The notes: generated by a model from the letters alone, not told the origin. A DNA stretch of 49,181 nucleotides from Acidobacteriota bacterium (GCA_020199775.1 JAIVJZ010000014.1:1-49181), one strand, 5' to 3'. Counted from the first letter of the stretch, positions 24,437 to 31,548 are shown. A program made the numbers and translations.

Positions 24437-24991
24437 CTACTGCGCGTGCCCCGCTTCCCTCGCGAGAGCTTCAAGGCCGTACCGTGACACATGCTCTGGG
24501 TTGTCCAGGTCGATAGTGCGGTGGCCTTCAGCCTTCAGGCGCTCGTTAATCTCGTCCAGGTGAGCGGCTACTGTGGCCTTCTCAGCGGCCGAGACGACGC
24601 CTCGCTTCGGTGTACCGGCGTGCTCCACAGAGGCATAGTCGATCTTCTCAGTGGTCGAGCTGCTCGGCGAGCTGGGCGCTGGTGCTTGTTTGCGTGGTGG
24701 CGAGTAGGCGGGCTCAGCTTCATGGAGAGTCTTTTCCATGTCTGTCGCTAGGCCGTTAAACTCATCGGTGTCCATGATGACCGTCTGAACATCGCCACCA
24801 CGATGCAAGTGAAGAATGACAACATCTAGGCCACTCTTAGAAATCTGCTCTACTTCATCGGAGAGTACGTCCAGCTCTACTGGCCCATCCTGAAGGGCAT
24901 GGTGCCGCTCAACCACTAGCCGCGCAATGTCGTTCTCATCATCGGCTACCTTCCTGCTCAGGTCGCTAAACCTAACTCGCCTGGTTCCCAT
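24437..24991 (-). CDS. Hypothetical protein, paralogue of the 41100-41411 product
   Basis: 184 residues from ATG at 24991 (ribosome site agagaggt); an ATG at 25021 would remove that site. The N-terminal domain (ARLVVERHHALQDGPVELDV, then LSDEVEQISKSGLDVVILHL) aligns with the 41100-41411 protein (TLTVREHPSITEPKALDVLP, DEISDLKDAGNVVV). A disordered Pro/Ser linker and a charged helical C-terminal domain (KATVAAHLDEINERLKAEGH) follow. The C-terminus could bind nucleic acid. The function is unknown. Confidence 0.6.
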   Translation of the reverse strand: MGTRRVRFSDLSRKVADDENDIARLVVERHHALQDGPVELDVLSDEVEQISKSGLDVVILHLHRGGDVQTVIMDTDEFNGLATDMEKTLHEAEPAYSPPRKQAPAPSSPSSSTTEKIDYASVEHAGTPKRGVVSAAEKATVAAHLDEINERLKAEGHRTIDLDNPEHVSRYGLEALAREAGHAQ

Positions 24992-25051
24992 CGGTACCTC
25001 TCTGTAGGTAGGAGGATACATTCTATCACTTGACCCTTGAGAGAATAAGGA

Positions 25052-25083
25052 CTACCCCCCAGCGTGGTGCAGCCGGGGGGTAG
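25052..25083 (-). terminator. Hairpin downstream of the DUF3846 gene
   Basis: CTACCCCCC (25052-25060) pairs with GGGGGGTAG (25075-25083). It is followed on the minus strand by tccttattc rather than a long T-run, so it may be a weak terminator. A similar G/C stem follows the paralogous gene at 40975-41001. Confidence 0.6.
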
Positions 25084-25100
25084 GTGGTCTGAGTCACTAA

Positions 25101-25556
25101 TTAGGTTATTCGTATCTTGACCTCACCGCCCGGCTTCGATGGCGCTGTTTGGTACACTACGGCGGCGTAGGCGAAAGCCAGATTGTCATACGTCAGACCA
25201 TCATTCTCGCCGTTCACCTCCACCTTGTACCCCTGAGCCTTGGTGGCTAGCTCTATGACCTCTTTGGGCACATCAACGTCTGCACCTTCATCGTTGCCAG
25301 TCAGTAGGGCTTGACCGGCGATCATGACGTGGTAGGCAGACTCAGGGTCATGTACCCACAGCATGAGCGTAGCCCGGATATTGAGTGGGGTGGTGCTCAC
25401 CCCGTTTGAGTAGAGCGTCATGCTTGGGTTACGCAGATCATGTGTCTGCATGTTGCCACCTGTGATCCCCTGGTAGGTGGCGAAGTCATGCGGGTCGATC
25501 TCGACGCGCCACAAGGGATCATCGATCGTAGGGGGAATACGGATGGCTTTAATCAT
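25101..25556 (-). CDS. DUF3846-like protein, copy 1
   Basis: 151 residues from ATG at 25556, preceded by ccggaggtgcaac. The pattern AIRIPPTIDDPLWRVEI, LNIRATLMLWVHDPESAYHV and MIAGQALLTGNDEGADVDVP matches the phage DUF3846 layout: an N-terminal beta domain, an aT.lw strand, then an I.G.ali.G turn. The 40460-40963 protein shares these signatures. The molecular function is unknown. It is grouped with the 24437 gene. Confidence 0.6.
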   Translation of the reverse strand: MIKAIRIPPTIDDPLWRVEIDPHDFATYQGITGGNMQTHDLRNPSMTLYSNGVSTTPLNIRATLMLWVHDPESAYHVMIAGQALLTGNDEGADVDVPKEVIELATKAQGYKVEVNGENDGLTYDNLAFAYAAVVYQTAPSKPGGEVKIRIT

Positions 25557-25573
25557 GTTGCACCTCCGGGTAT

Positions 25574-26008
25574 TTACCTTGGTGACTGGCGGCGTTGAGG
25601 CAGCAGCGATAGCTCCGCCCATACCACTTTTCCCCCGGCTTCGAGGTAAGAGCCACGGTTAACCACTGAGCCGGTTGGTGGTGGTTGGGTAGGTGTATCA
25701 GGTTCCACGTCCCACACTTCAATAGCGATACTGTGCTCGTCGAGCCTGATGAGGCGCACGGTAATGAAGTTGAGGCTCGGAACGTCCGTCAAGATCGGTA
25801 GGTCTACCATCCTGCCAGTTTGCTTGACCGCGTTAGTAACCAGGCGTTCAACCTCTACTACCGAGTCAACTAAAATATTCTGGACTCTCCACTCGGTAAG
25901 GGTATAGACAACGAACAGGCCAGCACAGTTAATAGCCGGTCTGGTAGCGACAAGCGTCAGATCGTCATGAGAATGTGGAAGAGTCACGCCGAGTACACCC
26001 GCCTGCAT
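25574..26008 (-). CDS. HATPase (anti-sigma/RsbW-like) regulatory protein
   Basis: 144 residues. VEVERLVTNAVKQTG corresponds to the N-box of GHKL ATPases of the RsbW/SpoIIAB type (usual form ELVTNAVRH). NFITVRLIRLDEHSIAIEVW, then DVEPDTP, corresponds to the D-box region. The later glycine-rich boxes are shortened, so ATPase activity is doubtful. Actinobacteria often group such proteins with XRE-DUF5753 and DUF397 proteins (whiJ/abaA-type clusters), and both lie next door on the opposite strand. Confidence 0.65.
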   Translation of the reverse strand: MQAGVLGVTLPHSHDDLTLVATRPAINCAGLFVVYTLTEWRVQNILVDSVVEVERLVTNAVKQTGRMVDLPILTDVPSLNFITVRLIRLDEHSIAIEVWDVEPDTPTQPPPTGSVVNRGSYLEAGGKVVWAELSLLPQRRQSPR

Positions 26009-26253
26009 GTCTGGCAGCGCTTGCGCTTAACTCTAATCCAGTTCTCCCCAACCATCCGAACTTCCGCAACATCAGTCCAGCCTGTAGATGGTACGGGGAT
26101 GGTGTCGAGTACCGGTACCCTCAGTGCCTCATCCGGGTAGGTCTTTAACTCCTCGCCCGCGAAGATGTAGGCGACAATATCGCCGCGCTGCCATCTAATC
26201 GTGCAATCGACCGAGGCAAGGTGTAGCCAGGCAGTAGGCTGGTAGGCAGGCAT
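25984..26253 (-). CDS. Hypothetical protein with C-terminal Cys pair
   Basis: 89 residues from ATG at 26253. It contains WLHLASVDCTIRWQRGDIVA, a beta-rich middle, and ends RVKRKRCQTCRRVYSA with a CxxC in a basic context. The family is not recognised. It overlaps the HATPase gene by 25 bases and is divergent from the XRE gene, so the three are likely co-regulated. Confidence 0.45.
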   Translation of the reverse strand: MPAYQPTAWLHLASVDCTIRWQRGDIVAYIFAGEELKTYPDEALRVPVLDTIPVPSTGWTDVAEVRMVGENWIRVKRKRCQTCRRVYSA

Positions 26254-26362
26254 AACACCGCCGCTGCTACTCACGGGTGGTACCCACCCCCCGTGCTTCC
26301 CTGGAAGACGAAGAACTACGCTCTACGACCATGGGTCATGCCTCTTAGGTGCCCGCGTTGAA

Positions 26363-26402
26363 GGGACAGGTTGCCCCATGACGCTAGAGAACAACTTGTC
26401 CC
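26363..26402. promoter_or_regulatory. Candidate XRE operator dyad
   Basis: GGGACA (26363-26368) and TGTCCC (26397-26402) form the outer arms; GTTG and CAAC extend them with a 1-base offset. It is located between the divergent small gene and the XRE gene. No confident -10/-35 pair was identified. Confidence 0.35.
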
Positions 26403-26460
26403 TGGTCACTACCCCAAATGGGTGGAACCGCCCAGGAGATCGAAGGGAGGTCACGTCAAG

Positions 26461-27327
26461 ATGGTCAACGCCCGTCCCACGGTGGAGCGTCGCCAGCTCG
26501 GACTGACGCTCAAGCGCTGCCGTGAACGTGCTGGTCTCTCCCAGCTCGACGCTGGCCAGCACGTCGGGCTTGACGACTCGCGGATCAGCAAGGTTGAGGA
26601 TGGCTTCGCCACGCTGTCGGCTGACAAGCTCGAACTCTTGATCGACTTCTACCAGGTCACCACTGACGAACGCGAGACGATCGTGGCCCTCGGTGCCGAA
26701 TCGAGAAAGCGGGCACCACGGCATAGCTACACCGATGTCTTACCAGGTTCGTTCCAGCGCTTCGCTGACTTAGAGGCCGACGCTGTTAAAATCCACAGCT
26801 ACGAGTCAGGCGTCGTACCTGGCCTGTTACAGAGTCCGGGTTATATCAACGCCGTCTTCGAGACCGCCGAGAGTGTTTGGTGGCAGCCCTCCGAGCCTAT
26901 CCGTGAGCAGCGTACGGCGTTCCGGCATCAACGCCAGCAGAACACGTTGGAAAGCAAGAAGTCCAAGCAGCTCCACTTCATCATCGGTGAAGCGGCTCTG
27001 ACCGAGATAGCTGGAAGTCCTGACGTCATGGTTGAACAGTGTGAGCACTTGCTCAGCATAATCGACAGTAGAACTGATACCACTATTCAGCTGTTGCCCT
27101 TTTCGGTACCGGATAACCCGGCACGTGGGGGCGGCCTGACCGTGCTGGAGTTCGGCTTGGCCGTGCCACGAGTAGGCTTCGCCTCAGTGGTGCATGGACC
27201 ATCAACTTACTATGACGAGGGTGAACGAACAGGAGTTATGATCAGGACGTTCCAGCGTCTCGGCGAGATAGCACTCAGTCCAGAGGATACGCACACGGCG
27301 ATCAACCGCAAGAGAGAAGAGTTTTAG
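26461..27327 (+). CDS. XRE-family regulator with DUF5753 domain
   Basis: 288 residues from ATG at 26461 with ribosome site aagggaggtcac; an earlier ATG at 26371 adds a poor extension. The N-terminal helix-turn-helix (TLKRCRERAGLSQLDAGQHV, then GLDDSRISKVEDG) is followed by the DUF5753 domain (VKIHSYESGVVPGLLQSPGY, HFIIGEAALTEI, LPFSVPDNPARGGGLTVLEF). These proteins pair with a DUF397 partner encoded directly downstream, as here (2 bases apart). In this prophage it is the best candidate for the lysogeny repressor. Confidence 0.85.
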   Translation: MVNARPTVERRQLGLTLKRCRERAGLSQLDAGQHVGLDDSRISKVEDGFATLSADKLELLIDFYQVTTDERETIVALGAESRKRAPRHSYTDVLPGSFQRFADLEADAVKIHSYESGVVPGLLQSPGYINAVFETAESVWWQPSEPIREQRTAFRHQRQQNTLESKKSKQLHFIIGEAALTEIAGSPDVMVEQCEHLLSIIDSRTDTTIQLLPFSVPDNPARGGGLTVLEFGLAVPRVGFASVVHGPSTYYDEGERTGVMIRTFQRLGEIALSPEDTHTAINRKREEF

Positions 27328-27329
27328 CT

Positions 27330-27533
27330 ATGTCAACAGCACACGATGGATGGTTCAAGAGCAGCTACAGCTCGGCGGACTCGGATAACTGTGTCACGGT
27401 GCGTATCACTGCCTACCATGTCGGAGTAAAAGACTCGAAGAATCCTGATGGCGGCGTCCTCATCTTATCGCGTGGTGAGTGGCAAGCGTTCATCGGCGGC
27501 ATCAAGTTCGGCGAGTTTGGCTGGGTGAACTGA
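27330..27533 (+). CDS. DUF397 protein, partner of the XRE-DUF5753 regulator
   Basis: 67 residues with the family signature WFKSSYSSADSDNCVTV, then VGVKDSKNPDGGVLIL and GEWQAFIGGIKFGEFGW. DUF397 proteins act as small partners of XRE-DUF5753 regulators, described in actinobacteria as toxin-antitoxin-like or developmental control pairs. The start lies 2 bases after the regulator stop. A GC-rich hairpin (about 27548-27570) follows. Confidence 0.85.
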   Translation: MSTAHDGWFKSSYSSADSDNCVTVRITAYHVGVKDSKNPDGGVLILSRGEWQAFIGGIKFGEFGWVN

Positions 27534-27567
27534 GAGGTAGAGCCCGTCTTCTTCAGTGGAGCGGGCG

Positions 27568-28032
27568 TTACTGTATGAAGAAGCCTTTTTGCGTGGCGAG
27601 CCACTCCCTGAGCCGCTGAATAACAACTTGGGCATCGAGGCGGTTAAATAGCAGCTCTCCTTCGATCTCTGAAAGCTCAAGCTCAACCTCTTCTAGCTCG
27701 CTCAATCTGGCTGCGTTCACCATATTAGTGAGATACTCAATCTCATCGACTTCACTAACTATCAGCTCGGAACGCCTTGCTACTAGATAATCTAGTATCT
27801 GTTGTTTTGTGGCTGATTCCTCACGAGCCAAGTCTTCAACCTCACGTACCTCGTCCTGGCGGCTCTCACGGCAGGCTTGAATTAATAGGTCCGTGCAGAA
27901 CGATCCTAGTAGCTGTACCAACCGTTCACGCTGCTCTGGTGATAAGTCAGTTTCTTCTTCGACTATCCTGTCTATACCGGCTACTGAGCGCTGTATTAGA
28001 TCAGGTTCATAGGCTTCGTTATGTTCACTCAT
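27568..28032 (-). CDS. Hypothetical coiled-coil protein
   Basis: 154 residues, Glu-rich and helical throughout (LSELEEVELELSEIEGELLF), with many heptad-like Leu/Ile positions. The family is not recognised. It starts 9 bases downstream of the preceding small gene, and taaggaggtg-like sequence precedes the start. An unknown oligomeric regulator is possible. Confidence 0.5.
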   Translation of the reverse strand: MSEHNEAYEPDLIQRSVAGIDRIVEEETDLSPEQRERLVQLLGSFCTDLLIQACRESRQDEVREVEDLAREESATKQQILDYLVARRSELIVSEVDEIEYLTNMVNAARLSELEEVELELSEIEGELLFNRLDAQVVIQRLREWLATQKGFFIQ

Positions 28033-28041
28033 ACACCTCCT

Positions 28042-28329
28042 TCATGTTCGCCTCAACAGATAGCTAAACAGTTTCCTGGGCGACCGGCCACGGCGAGCAT
28101 CTGAAGCTAAGGCAAGGAACCTGTCAGGCCCTAGCCTGTAGGCTTGCTTTGCGTACCAAGGCTTAAATTCATCATTGATGAGGTCTTTTACTTGTTCGAG
28201 CGCTCGATCTACAAGCCTCGTGCTGGTGACAGTTGTATCAGTTGTTACAGTTGATTCAACATTGTTGAATTCAGTTGTTACAGTTGATAGGGGCGAGTGT
28301 CGTTCGAGTACATTTCCGATTGATTTCAC
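28042..28329 (-). CDS. Hypothetical basic protein with Thr/Val repeat region
   Basis: 95 residues from GTG at 28329 (ribosome site aggag). The N-terminal third reads STVTTEFNNVESTVTTD, encoded by the 18-bp direct repeats at 28238-28288. The C-terminal part is basic and helical (ARRGRSPRKLFSYLLRR) and may bind nucleic acid. It is the first gene leftward of the operator-rich gap, consistent with a regulator or replication accessory role. No family is recognised. Confidence 0.5.
   Translation of the reverse strand: MKSIGNVLERHSPLSTVTTEFNNVESTVTTDTTVTSTRLVDRALEQVKDLINDEFKPWYAKQAYRLGPDRFLALASDARRGRSPRKLFSYLLRRT
28238..28288. repeat. Two 18-bp direct repeats around a dyad
   Basis: TCAGTTGTTACAGTTGAT occurs at 28238-28255 and 28271-28288, 33 bp start to start, flanking TTCAAC-att-GTTGAA. 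Three helical turns separate the copies. They lie inside the 28042-28329 gene and may be protein-binding sites as well as codons. Confidence 0.6.
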
Positions 28330-28330
28330 T

Positions 28331-28576
28331 ATTGCAATCTCCTGACTAACCCCTTATAATAGGAACTGGTTAAGATGTGTAAACCTTAAACAGCCTCTAT
28401 TTGTTAGGGGTTGTTTCACTTGTTTAGGTTTGCGACAGCGAGTCGTACGCCTCTATGTCTAGTCACATGTAATCTCTGTTTACTGGTTAAAATGTGTGAC
28501 GTACTTCCTATTATGACCATCCTGCTCATTTAGTCAACCATAATATCCTTAATTTGAAGGCGAGCTAATGAAAAAT
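28331..28576. promoter_or_regulatory. Operator-rich non-coding region
   Basis: There is no convincing gene here. A TATAAT sits at 28355-28360. The 16-bp element ACTGGTTAAGATGTGT (28365-28380) recurs with one change at 28482-28497. ATAATAGGA (28356-28364) has its complement TCCTATTAT at 28506-28514. AACCCCT/AGGGGTT and AAACCT/AGGTTT arms add further dyads. The region lies between the leftward lysogeny-side genes and a rightward promoter, and looks like a genetic switch or replication control region. Confidence 0.5.
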
Positions 28577-28610
28577 CAGTTGTCCGGAATCTCCGGACAA
28601 CTGCTATGAT
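28577..28610 (+). promoter_or_regulatory. Rightward promoter with 12-bp-arm palindromic operator
   Basis: A perfect inverted repeat has arms CAGTTGTCCGGA (28577-28588) and TCCGGACAACTG (28592-28603) with a 3-base centre. It overlaps a -35-like TTGTCC (28581-28586) and precedes TATGAT (28605-28610) with an 18-bp spacer. A bound dimer would occlude the promoter. The repressor is not known; XRE, TetR and other phage regulators are candidates. Confidence 0.55.
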
Positions 28611-28684
28611 GTAATTCTCGTTAATTGGCTTAGGTCTTGGTAATAATCTAGGCAAGCCCCAGGTGATCGTTCATACTGGCTTGC

Positions 28685-28822
28685 ATGAACAACGACATAA
28701 ACCTTACCTCCCTCTTCCGCCCCTTCATCGTTCCCCAGCTTATCTTCCCGCGTCCGCCAAGCGCCATAGTTCGAGATAGATTACTCGCTCAGGCTAGGAA
28801 AAAGAAGGAAGATACTGTATAA
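28685..28822 (+). CDS. Possible 45-residue peptide gene
   Basis: ATG at 28685 gives NNDINLTSLFRPFIVPQLIF and ends in a basic tail, ARKKKEDTV. The start codon lies in the 3' arm of a GTTCAT/ATGAAC hairpin (28669-28690), which could hide it from ribosomes; no strong ribosome site is seen. It is the only sensible frame downstream of the palindromic promoter and precedes a strong terminator. It may be a regulator or merely part of a non-coding RNA. Confidence 0.3.
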   Translation: MNNDINLTSLFRPFIVPQLIFPRPPSAIVRDRLLAQARKKKEDTV

Positions 28823-28944
28823 TGAGGCCCATATCGAGTGGGCGTCCCTTCTGACCTACAAGATCGCACCTGAGTACACGAAACTCAATTCTTTCTTAAA
28901 AGAATGCGCGAAAAGCACCCTAGCCACACATGGGGTGCTTTTTG
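28823..28944 (+). ncRNA. Structured 3' UTR or small RNA ending in a strong terminator
   Basis: TATAAT at 28818-28823 could start an RNA of about 115 nt; otherwise this is the 3' UTR of the transcript from 28605. Hairpins include GCCCA/TGGGC near 28828-28842, ATTCTTT/AAAGAAT near 28889-28905, and the terminator AAAAGCACCC (28911-28920) / GGGTGCTTTT (28933-28942) followed by T's. It carries AGATCGCACCTGA (28861-28873), whose 13 bases recur at 24284-24296 and whose complement occurs at 33519-33530. Confidence 0.45.
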
Positions 28945-28946
28945 TT

Positions 28947-29156
28947 TTAGGCGAGTATCAAGGCAACTACCAGGGCAACAGTCAGAGCGCTGGCAAGGCG
29001 GACGTCACGCTCTACCTGCGCTGGTGGGCGAGAGTGATAGACACGAGGCTTATATACCCGAGGTCGCGTAGGCAGCTCCCTTAGTATTTCACCTGTAGAG
29101 GTATCTATGAGGTGGTAGGCCACGCTATTTTGCTCCTTGTACACAGTTAACAGCAT
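28947..29156 (-). CDS. Small tail-anchored protein
   Basis: 69 residues with a polar N-terminal part (TSTGEILRELPTRPRVYKPR) and one C-terminal hydrophobic segment (LASALTVALVVALILA). It overlaps the end of the upstream gene by 32 bases. The family is not recognised. Confidence 0.45.
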   Translation of the reverse strand: MLLTVYKEQNSVAYHLIDTSTGEILRELPTRPRVYKPRVYHSRPPAQVERDVRLASALTVALVVALILA

Positions 29157-29808
29157 GTTTTTTAATCTTCATCCCAAGTACCACGGTGGAGTCACCATAC
29201 CTGATTGTCTCGACAAATGATTCGCAGGTATTGCAGTAGGTACCGTCTGCCCTCTGTTCTAGGTGTTGAGCACACGTTCCACAGCCAGAGCAAAACATTG
29301 CGTTACGTGGAACTTTAACGACCTGCCGGTGCGCGCGATCTTTGGAAGGGTGGTTAAAAACGCGCGATAGACCTTTCCTGGCAGCGTCGCTTGGTCGGGG
29401 CGGCTCCCGTTGCTTCACACAGTCGCCGGAACAATAGGAGTTCTTTGTTCTCGCCAATTCATGCACTTTGCGAATAATCGGACTGCCACAAGTTGCGCAG
29501 GACACCTCGACCGAATAGTGACCTTTACTATGTGCTAAGAATTTCCCTAGCTCACTCCTGTTCGCAAGAAGAATTAGGTTCGACTCGTCAATATTAGTGA
29601 TATCACCATCCTCGAACACTACGCGCTCGTCCTTAGTAATATGACGGCCTAACTTACGCTCCAGTACTAGATAGCTTTCTAAGACATACCCGTCAATATT
29701 TGCACGAGGATGCCCTGGGTTATATCTACGTAAGCCCCAGTAGCTGCGGGTGGTACCGCCCCGCCACATGTGACTGGCTGATCCGCGTGGAGGCACGTAC
29801 TTGGTCAT
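29125..29808 (-). CDS. HNH-like protein with two zinc-ribbon segments, probably catalytically degenerate
   Basis: 227 residues. PRANIDGYVLESYLVLERKL and GDITNIDESNLILL follow the frame of HNH homing endonucleases, but the usual HH pair before the GD turn is replaced by VF (DERVVFEDGD), so cleavage may be lost. CATCGSPI with YCSGDC, and CSGCGTC with CNTC, give two Cys4 sites. It overlaps the LAGLIDADG gene by 4 bases. It may have been retained as a DNA-binding protein. Confidence 0.55.
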   Translation of the reverse strand: MTKYVPPRGSASHMWRGGTTRSYWGLRRYNPGHPRANIDGYVLESYLVLERKLGRHITKDERVVFEDGDITNIDESNLILLANRSELGKFLAHSKGHYSVEVSCATCGSPIIRKVHELARTKNSYCSGDCVKQREPPRPSDAARKGLSRVFNHPSKDRAHRQVVKVPRNAMFCSGCGTCAQHLEQRADGTYCNTCESFVETIRYGDSTVVLGMKIKKHAVNCVQGAK

Positions 29809-30257
29809 GCTGCCTCCTTCACCAGCTCAGGATTAGAGTAGATATTGCCGATAACTACCAGCTTCATAGCTCGCAAGCGGTCGTGTGCTTCTCTACGCTG
29901 TTCAGGTGTAAGTAATGGGAGATTGTCGTGGAACTCCAATGCGGCAACCGCCTGAGGCTTCTTGCCTCGCAGATAGCCAATCATTGTTCTCAGAAAATCG
30001 GCCGCCTCTCCCGATGAAGCTTCCCAATGATATTGCTGGAAGTTGGCGGAACGACCTTTGGTGTAGACTTTGCCGCCAAACAGTTCTACATAGTTTTCTA
30101 GTACGGTTCGGTCTGAGTTGGCGACTGTGACAGTAAGATAGTAGCTATTTCCGTTCAGGCGATATGACCGCTTGATTCGTATACAACCCTCACCGTCAAA
30201 GAAGCCAGCAAGGTAGGCGAGCTTAGTCGTGATGTTCCGCCTCCCATCAGCTTTCAT
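29805..30257 (-). CDS. LAGLIDADG-type homing endonuclease, single motif
   Basis: 150 residues from ATG at 30257. LAYLAGFFDGEGCIRIKR is a typical LAGLIDADG helix followed by the acidic residue and strand; a single motif implies a homodimer. LTVTVANSDRTVLENYVELF matches the next strand-helix. It is free-standing, not inside a recognised intron or intein, and tightly packed between YopX and the HNH-like gene. Confidence 0.8.
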   Translation of the reverse strand: MKADGRRNITTKLAYLAGFFDGEGCIRIKRSYRLNGNSYYLTVTVANSDRTVLENYVELFGGKVYTKGRSANFQQYHWEASSGEAADFLRTMIGYLRGKKPQAVAALEFHDNLPLLTPEQRREAHDRLRAMKLVVIGNIYSNPELVKEAA

Positions 30258-30606
30258 ATATGTTTCCCACAACCTCTATGTCATCGAGGTTTTGCAACGC
30301 CATACTGCCCCAACCGTCTCCATCCTTAATCGCAAAAAGGGCTTCACGTTCCCTCCAGACAATCACAGCTTCTTTACGCTTACTGCCCTCTGTAAAAGCA
30401 ACACGGTCAGATTCATAGATCTCCACGCCGTTCTTGTCACGCAGGCCAGTATACCAAATTACCTTGTTCTTGTTTGGATAACGCCTAATCTTACCATCGT
30501 CGGTGTCTATGAAGTAAAGTAGGCCATTCTGATTAACGAAGTACTCATAGCCAAGTGTGTCTTGTACCCACTGACCAAAGTCCTCATCCCATGCTTTAAA
30601 TTTCAT
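30247..30606 (-). CDS. YopX-family phage protein
   Basis: 119 residues: MKFKAWDEDFGQWVQDT, then YTGLRDKNGVEIYESDRVAF and VVGNIYES. This is the YopX signature (KFRaWd, tGlkDknGkeIyeGDiv, viGNiye). The family is common in phages of Gram-positive bacteria, with no established biochemical function. It overlaps the endonuclease start by 11 bases. Confidence 0.85.
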   Translation of the reverse strand: MKFKAWDEDFGQWVQDTLGYEYFVNQNGLLYFIDTDDGKIRRYPNKNKVIWYTGLRDKNGVEIYESDRVAFTEGSKRKEAVIVWREREALFAIKDGDGWGSMALQNLDDIEVVGNIYES

Positions 30607-30628
30607 GCTGCTTTGCTCCTGCTTAGTG

Positions 30629-30769
30629 TTACTTTATCTTAGTCACCGTAGCCAAAATACTACGATCGCCGAGTTTTAAAACGTACTTCATAGCTTCTGG
30701 CTCGTTATCAAACTCTTGTAGAAGTTCATCTTCTAGCTTGTCGTTTACGTGCCATACTTGGTATTTCAT
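30629..30769 (-). CDS. Small hypothetical protein
   Basis: 46 residues from ATG at 30769 with ribosome site aaggaacc. Sequence MKYQVWHVNDKLEDELLQEF, then AMKYVLKLGDRSILATVTK, acidic then basic. It fits neatly between the left origin-like repeat and YopX and has good codon structure. The family is unknown. Confidence 0.45.
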   Translation of the reverse strand: MKYQVWHVNDKLEDELLQEFDNEPEAMKYVLKLGDRSILATVTKIK

Positions 30770-30803
30770 TGCTGGTTCCTTGTTTACTGTTGCTTCCTAT
30801 ATA

Positions 30804-30862
30804 TAATATATAGTATTCAGTAGGAATAATCAATGGTATTTCACAGTAAAGCCTGTGGATAA
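30804..30862. repeat. Origin-like unit, left copy (inverted)
   Basis: Reading leftward: DnaA-box-like TTATCCACA (complement at 30854-30862), ATTGATTATT (complement at 30825-30834) and GAATACTATATATTA (complement at 30804-30818), then an AT-rich tail. The same three blocks in the same order occur on the other side of the gene at 31690-31746 in opposite orientation. Confidence 0.6.
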
Positions 30863-31548
30863 CTCTCGCGTAGACAAGTGGTGAAGAGGTGCCTACTGTC
30901 TTCTGGTTCGCGGGAGATAATCCACCGTATATCCTGCAAGCGCTCCTTATCGGGAACGAGGAACACCACGAGCGGGAAGATCGGCATGGTTTGCTCGTCG
31001 GCATACTGGTAAGCGTGGTAGTAGCGGCTCATCTTCTCTTTAAGCTGCTTCGGCCGCTCTGTGCCCATGTCTACCTCTAGCCACCACTGGATAACCCGCC
31101 GAGCGGCGGCGTCGGCTAGCTCCACGTACAGATCGGGCCTCAGCTCGACACCACCTACCGTCAGCCACGTATCAGGCTCAGTCTCATAGCCCGTCACTTG
31201 GTAGCGTCCCTCATGCTCCAGGTGCTTCAAGGCCACGAACACATCAGCTATGGCAAGCATGTGGTAGTTCACTGCCCTATACGGCGCGTACCGGCTATCC
31301 CCACGACAGAGCTTCCAGCCCAGCGGCCCGAGCTGGTAGATGTACTGGCCGCTCCCACCTCTGTTACCACCAGCTAGGGGGCGCTCGATACGGGCAAGGA
31401 CTTTGCGCTTGGTTAGTCTGTATAAGGCTCTGTCACATGGTGTATTACTTAGACCGCTAAAAAAGACCGCTCGTACGTGACCAGTCGATAGCTGCCCGAA
31501 GCGGGCGACGGCACGAACAATAGAGCGGTCGCGGGTCGGCAAATTCAT
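30841..31548 (-). CDS. Replication-relaxation (ReplicRelax) family protein
   Basis: 235 residues from ATG at 31548; a TTG at 31584 has a plausible ribosome site and would add 12. The N-terminal winged helix (DRSIVRAVARFGQLSTGHVR, then RALYRLTKRKVLARIERPL) precedes GGSGQYIYQLGPLGWKL and the core RPDLYVELADAAARRVIQWW, then LEVDMGTERPKQLKEKMSRY. These fit ReplicRelax proteins, linked to plasmid replication and conjugation in Gram-positive bacteria. The LEVDMGTE segment resembles a restriction-like nuclease fold. It is flanked on both sides by inverted origin-like units, which suggests it acts at or is autoregulated from them. Confidence 0.75.
   Translation of the reverse strand: MNLPTRDRSIVRAVARFGQLSTGHVRAVFFSGLSNTPCDRALYRLTKRKVLARIERPLAGGNRGGSGQYIYQLGPLGWKLCRGDSRYAPYRAVNYHMLAIADVFVALKHLEHEGRYQVTGYETEPDTWLTVGGVELRPDLYVELADAAARRVIQWWLEVDMGTERPKQLKEKMSRYYHAYQYADEQTMPIFPLVVFLVPDKERLQDIRWIISREPEDSRHLFTTCLRESYPQALL

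Noticed and set aside
26276..26295. GC-rich hairpin between divergent genes as terminator
   Set aside because: No transcript is expected to end there and there is no T-run; it is at most part of the regulatory gap.
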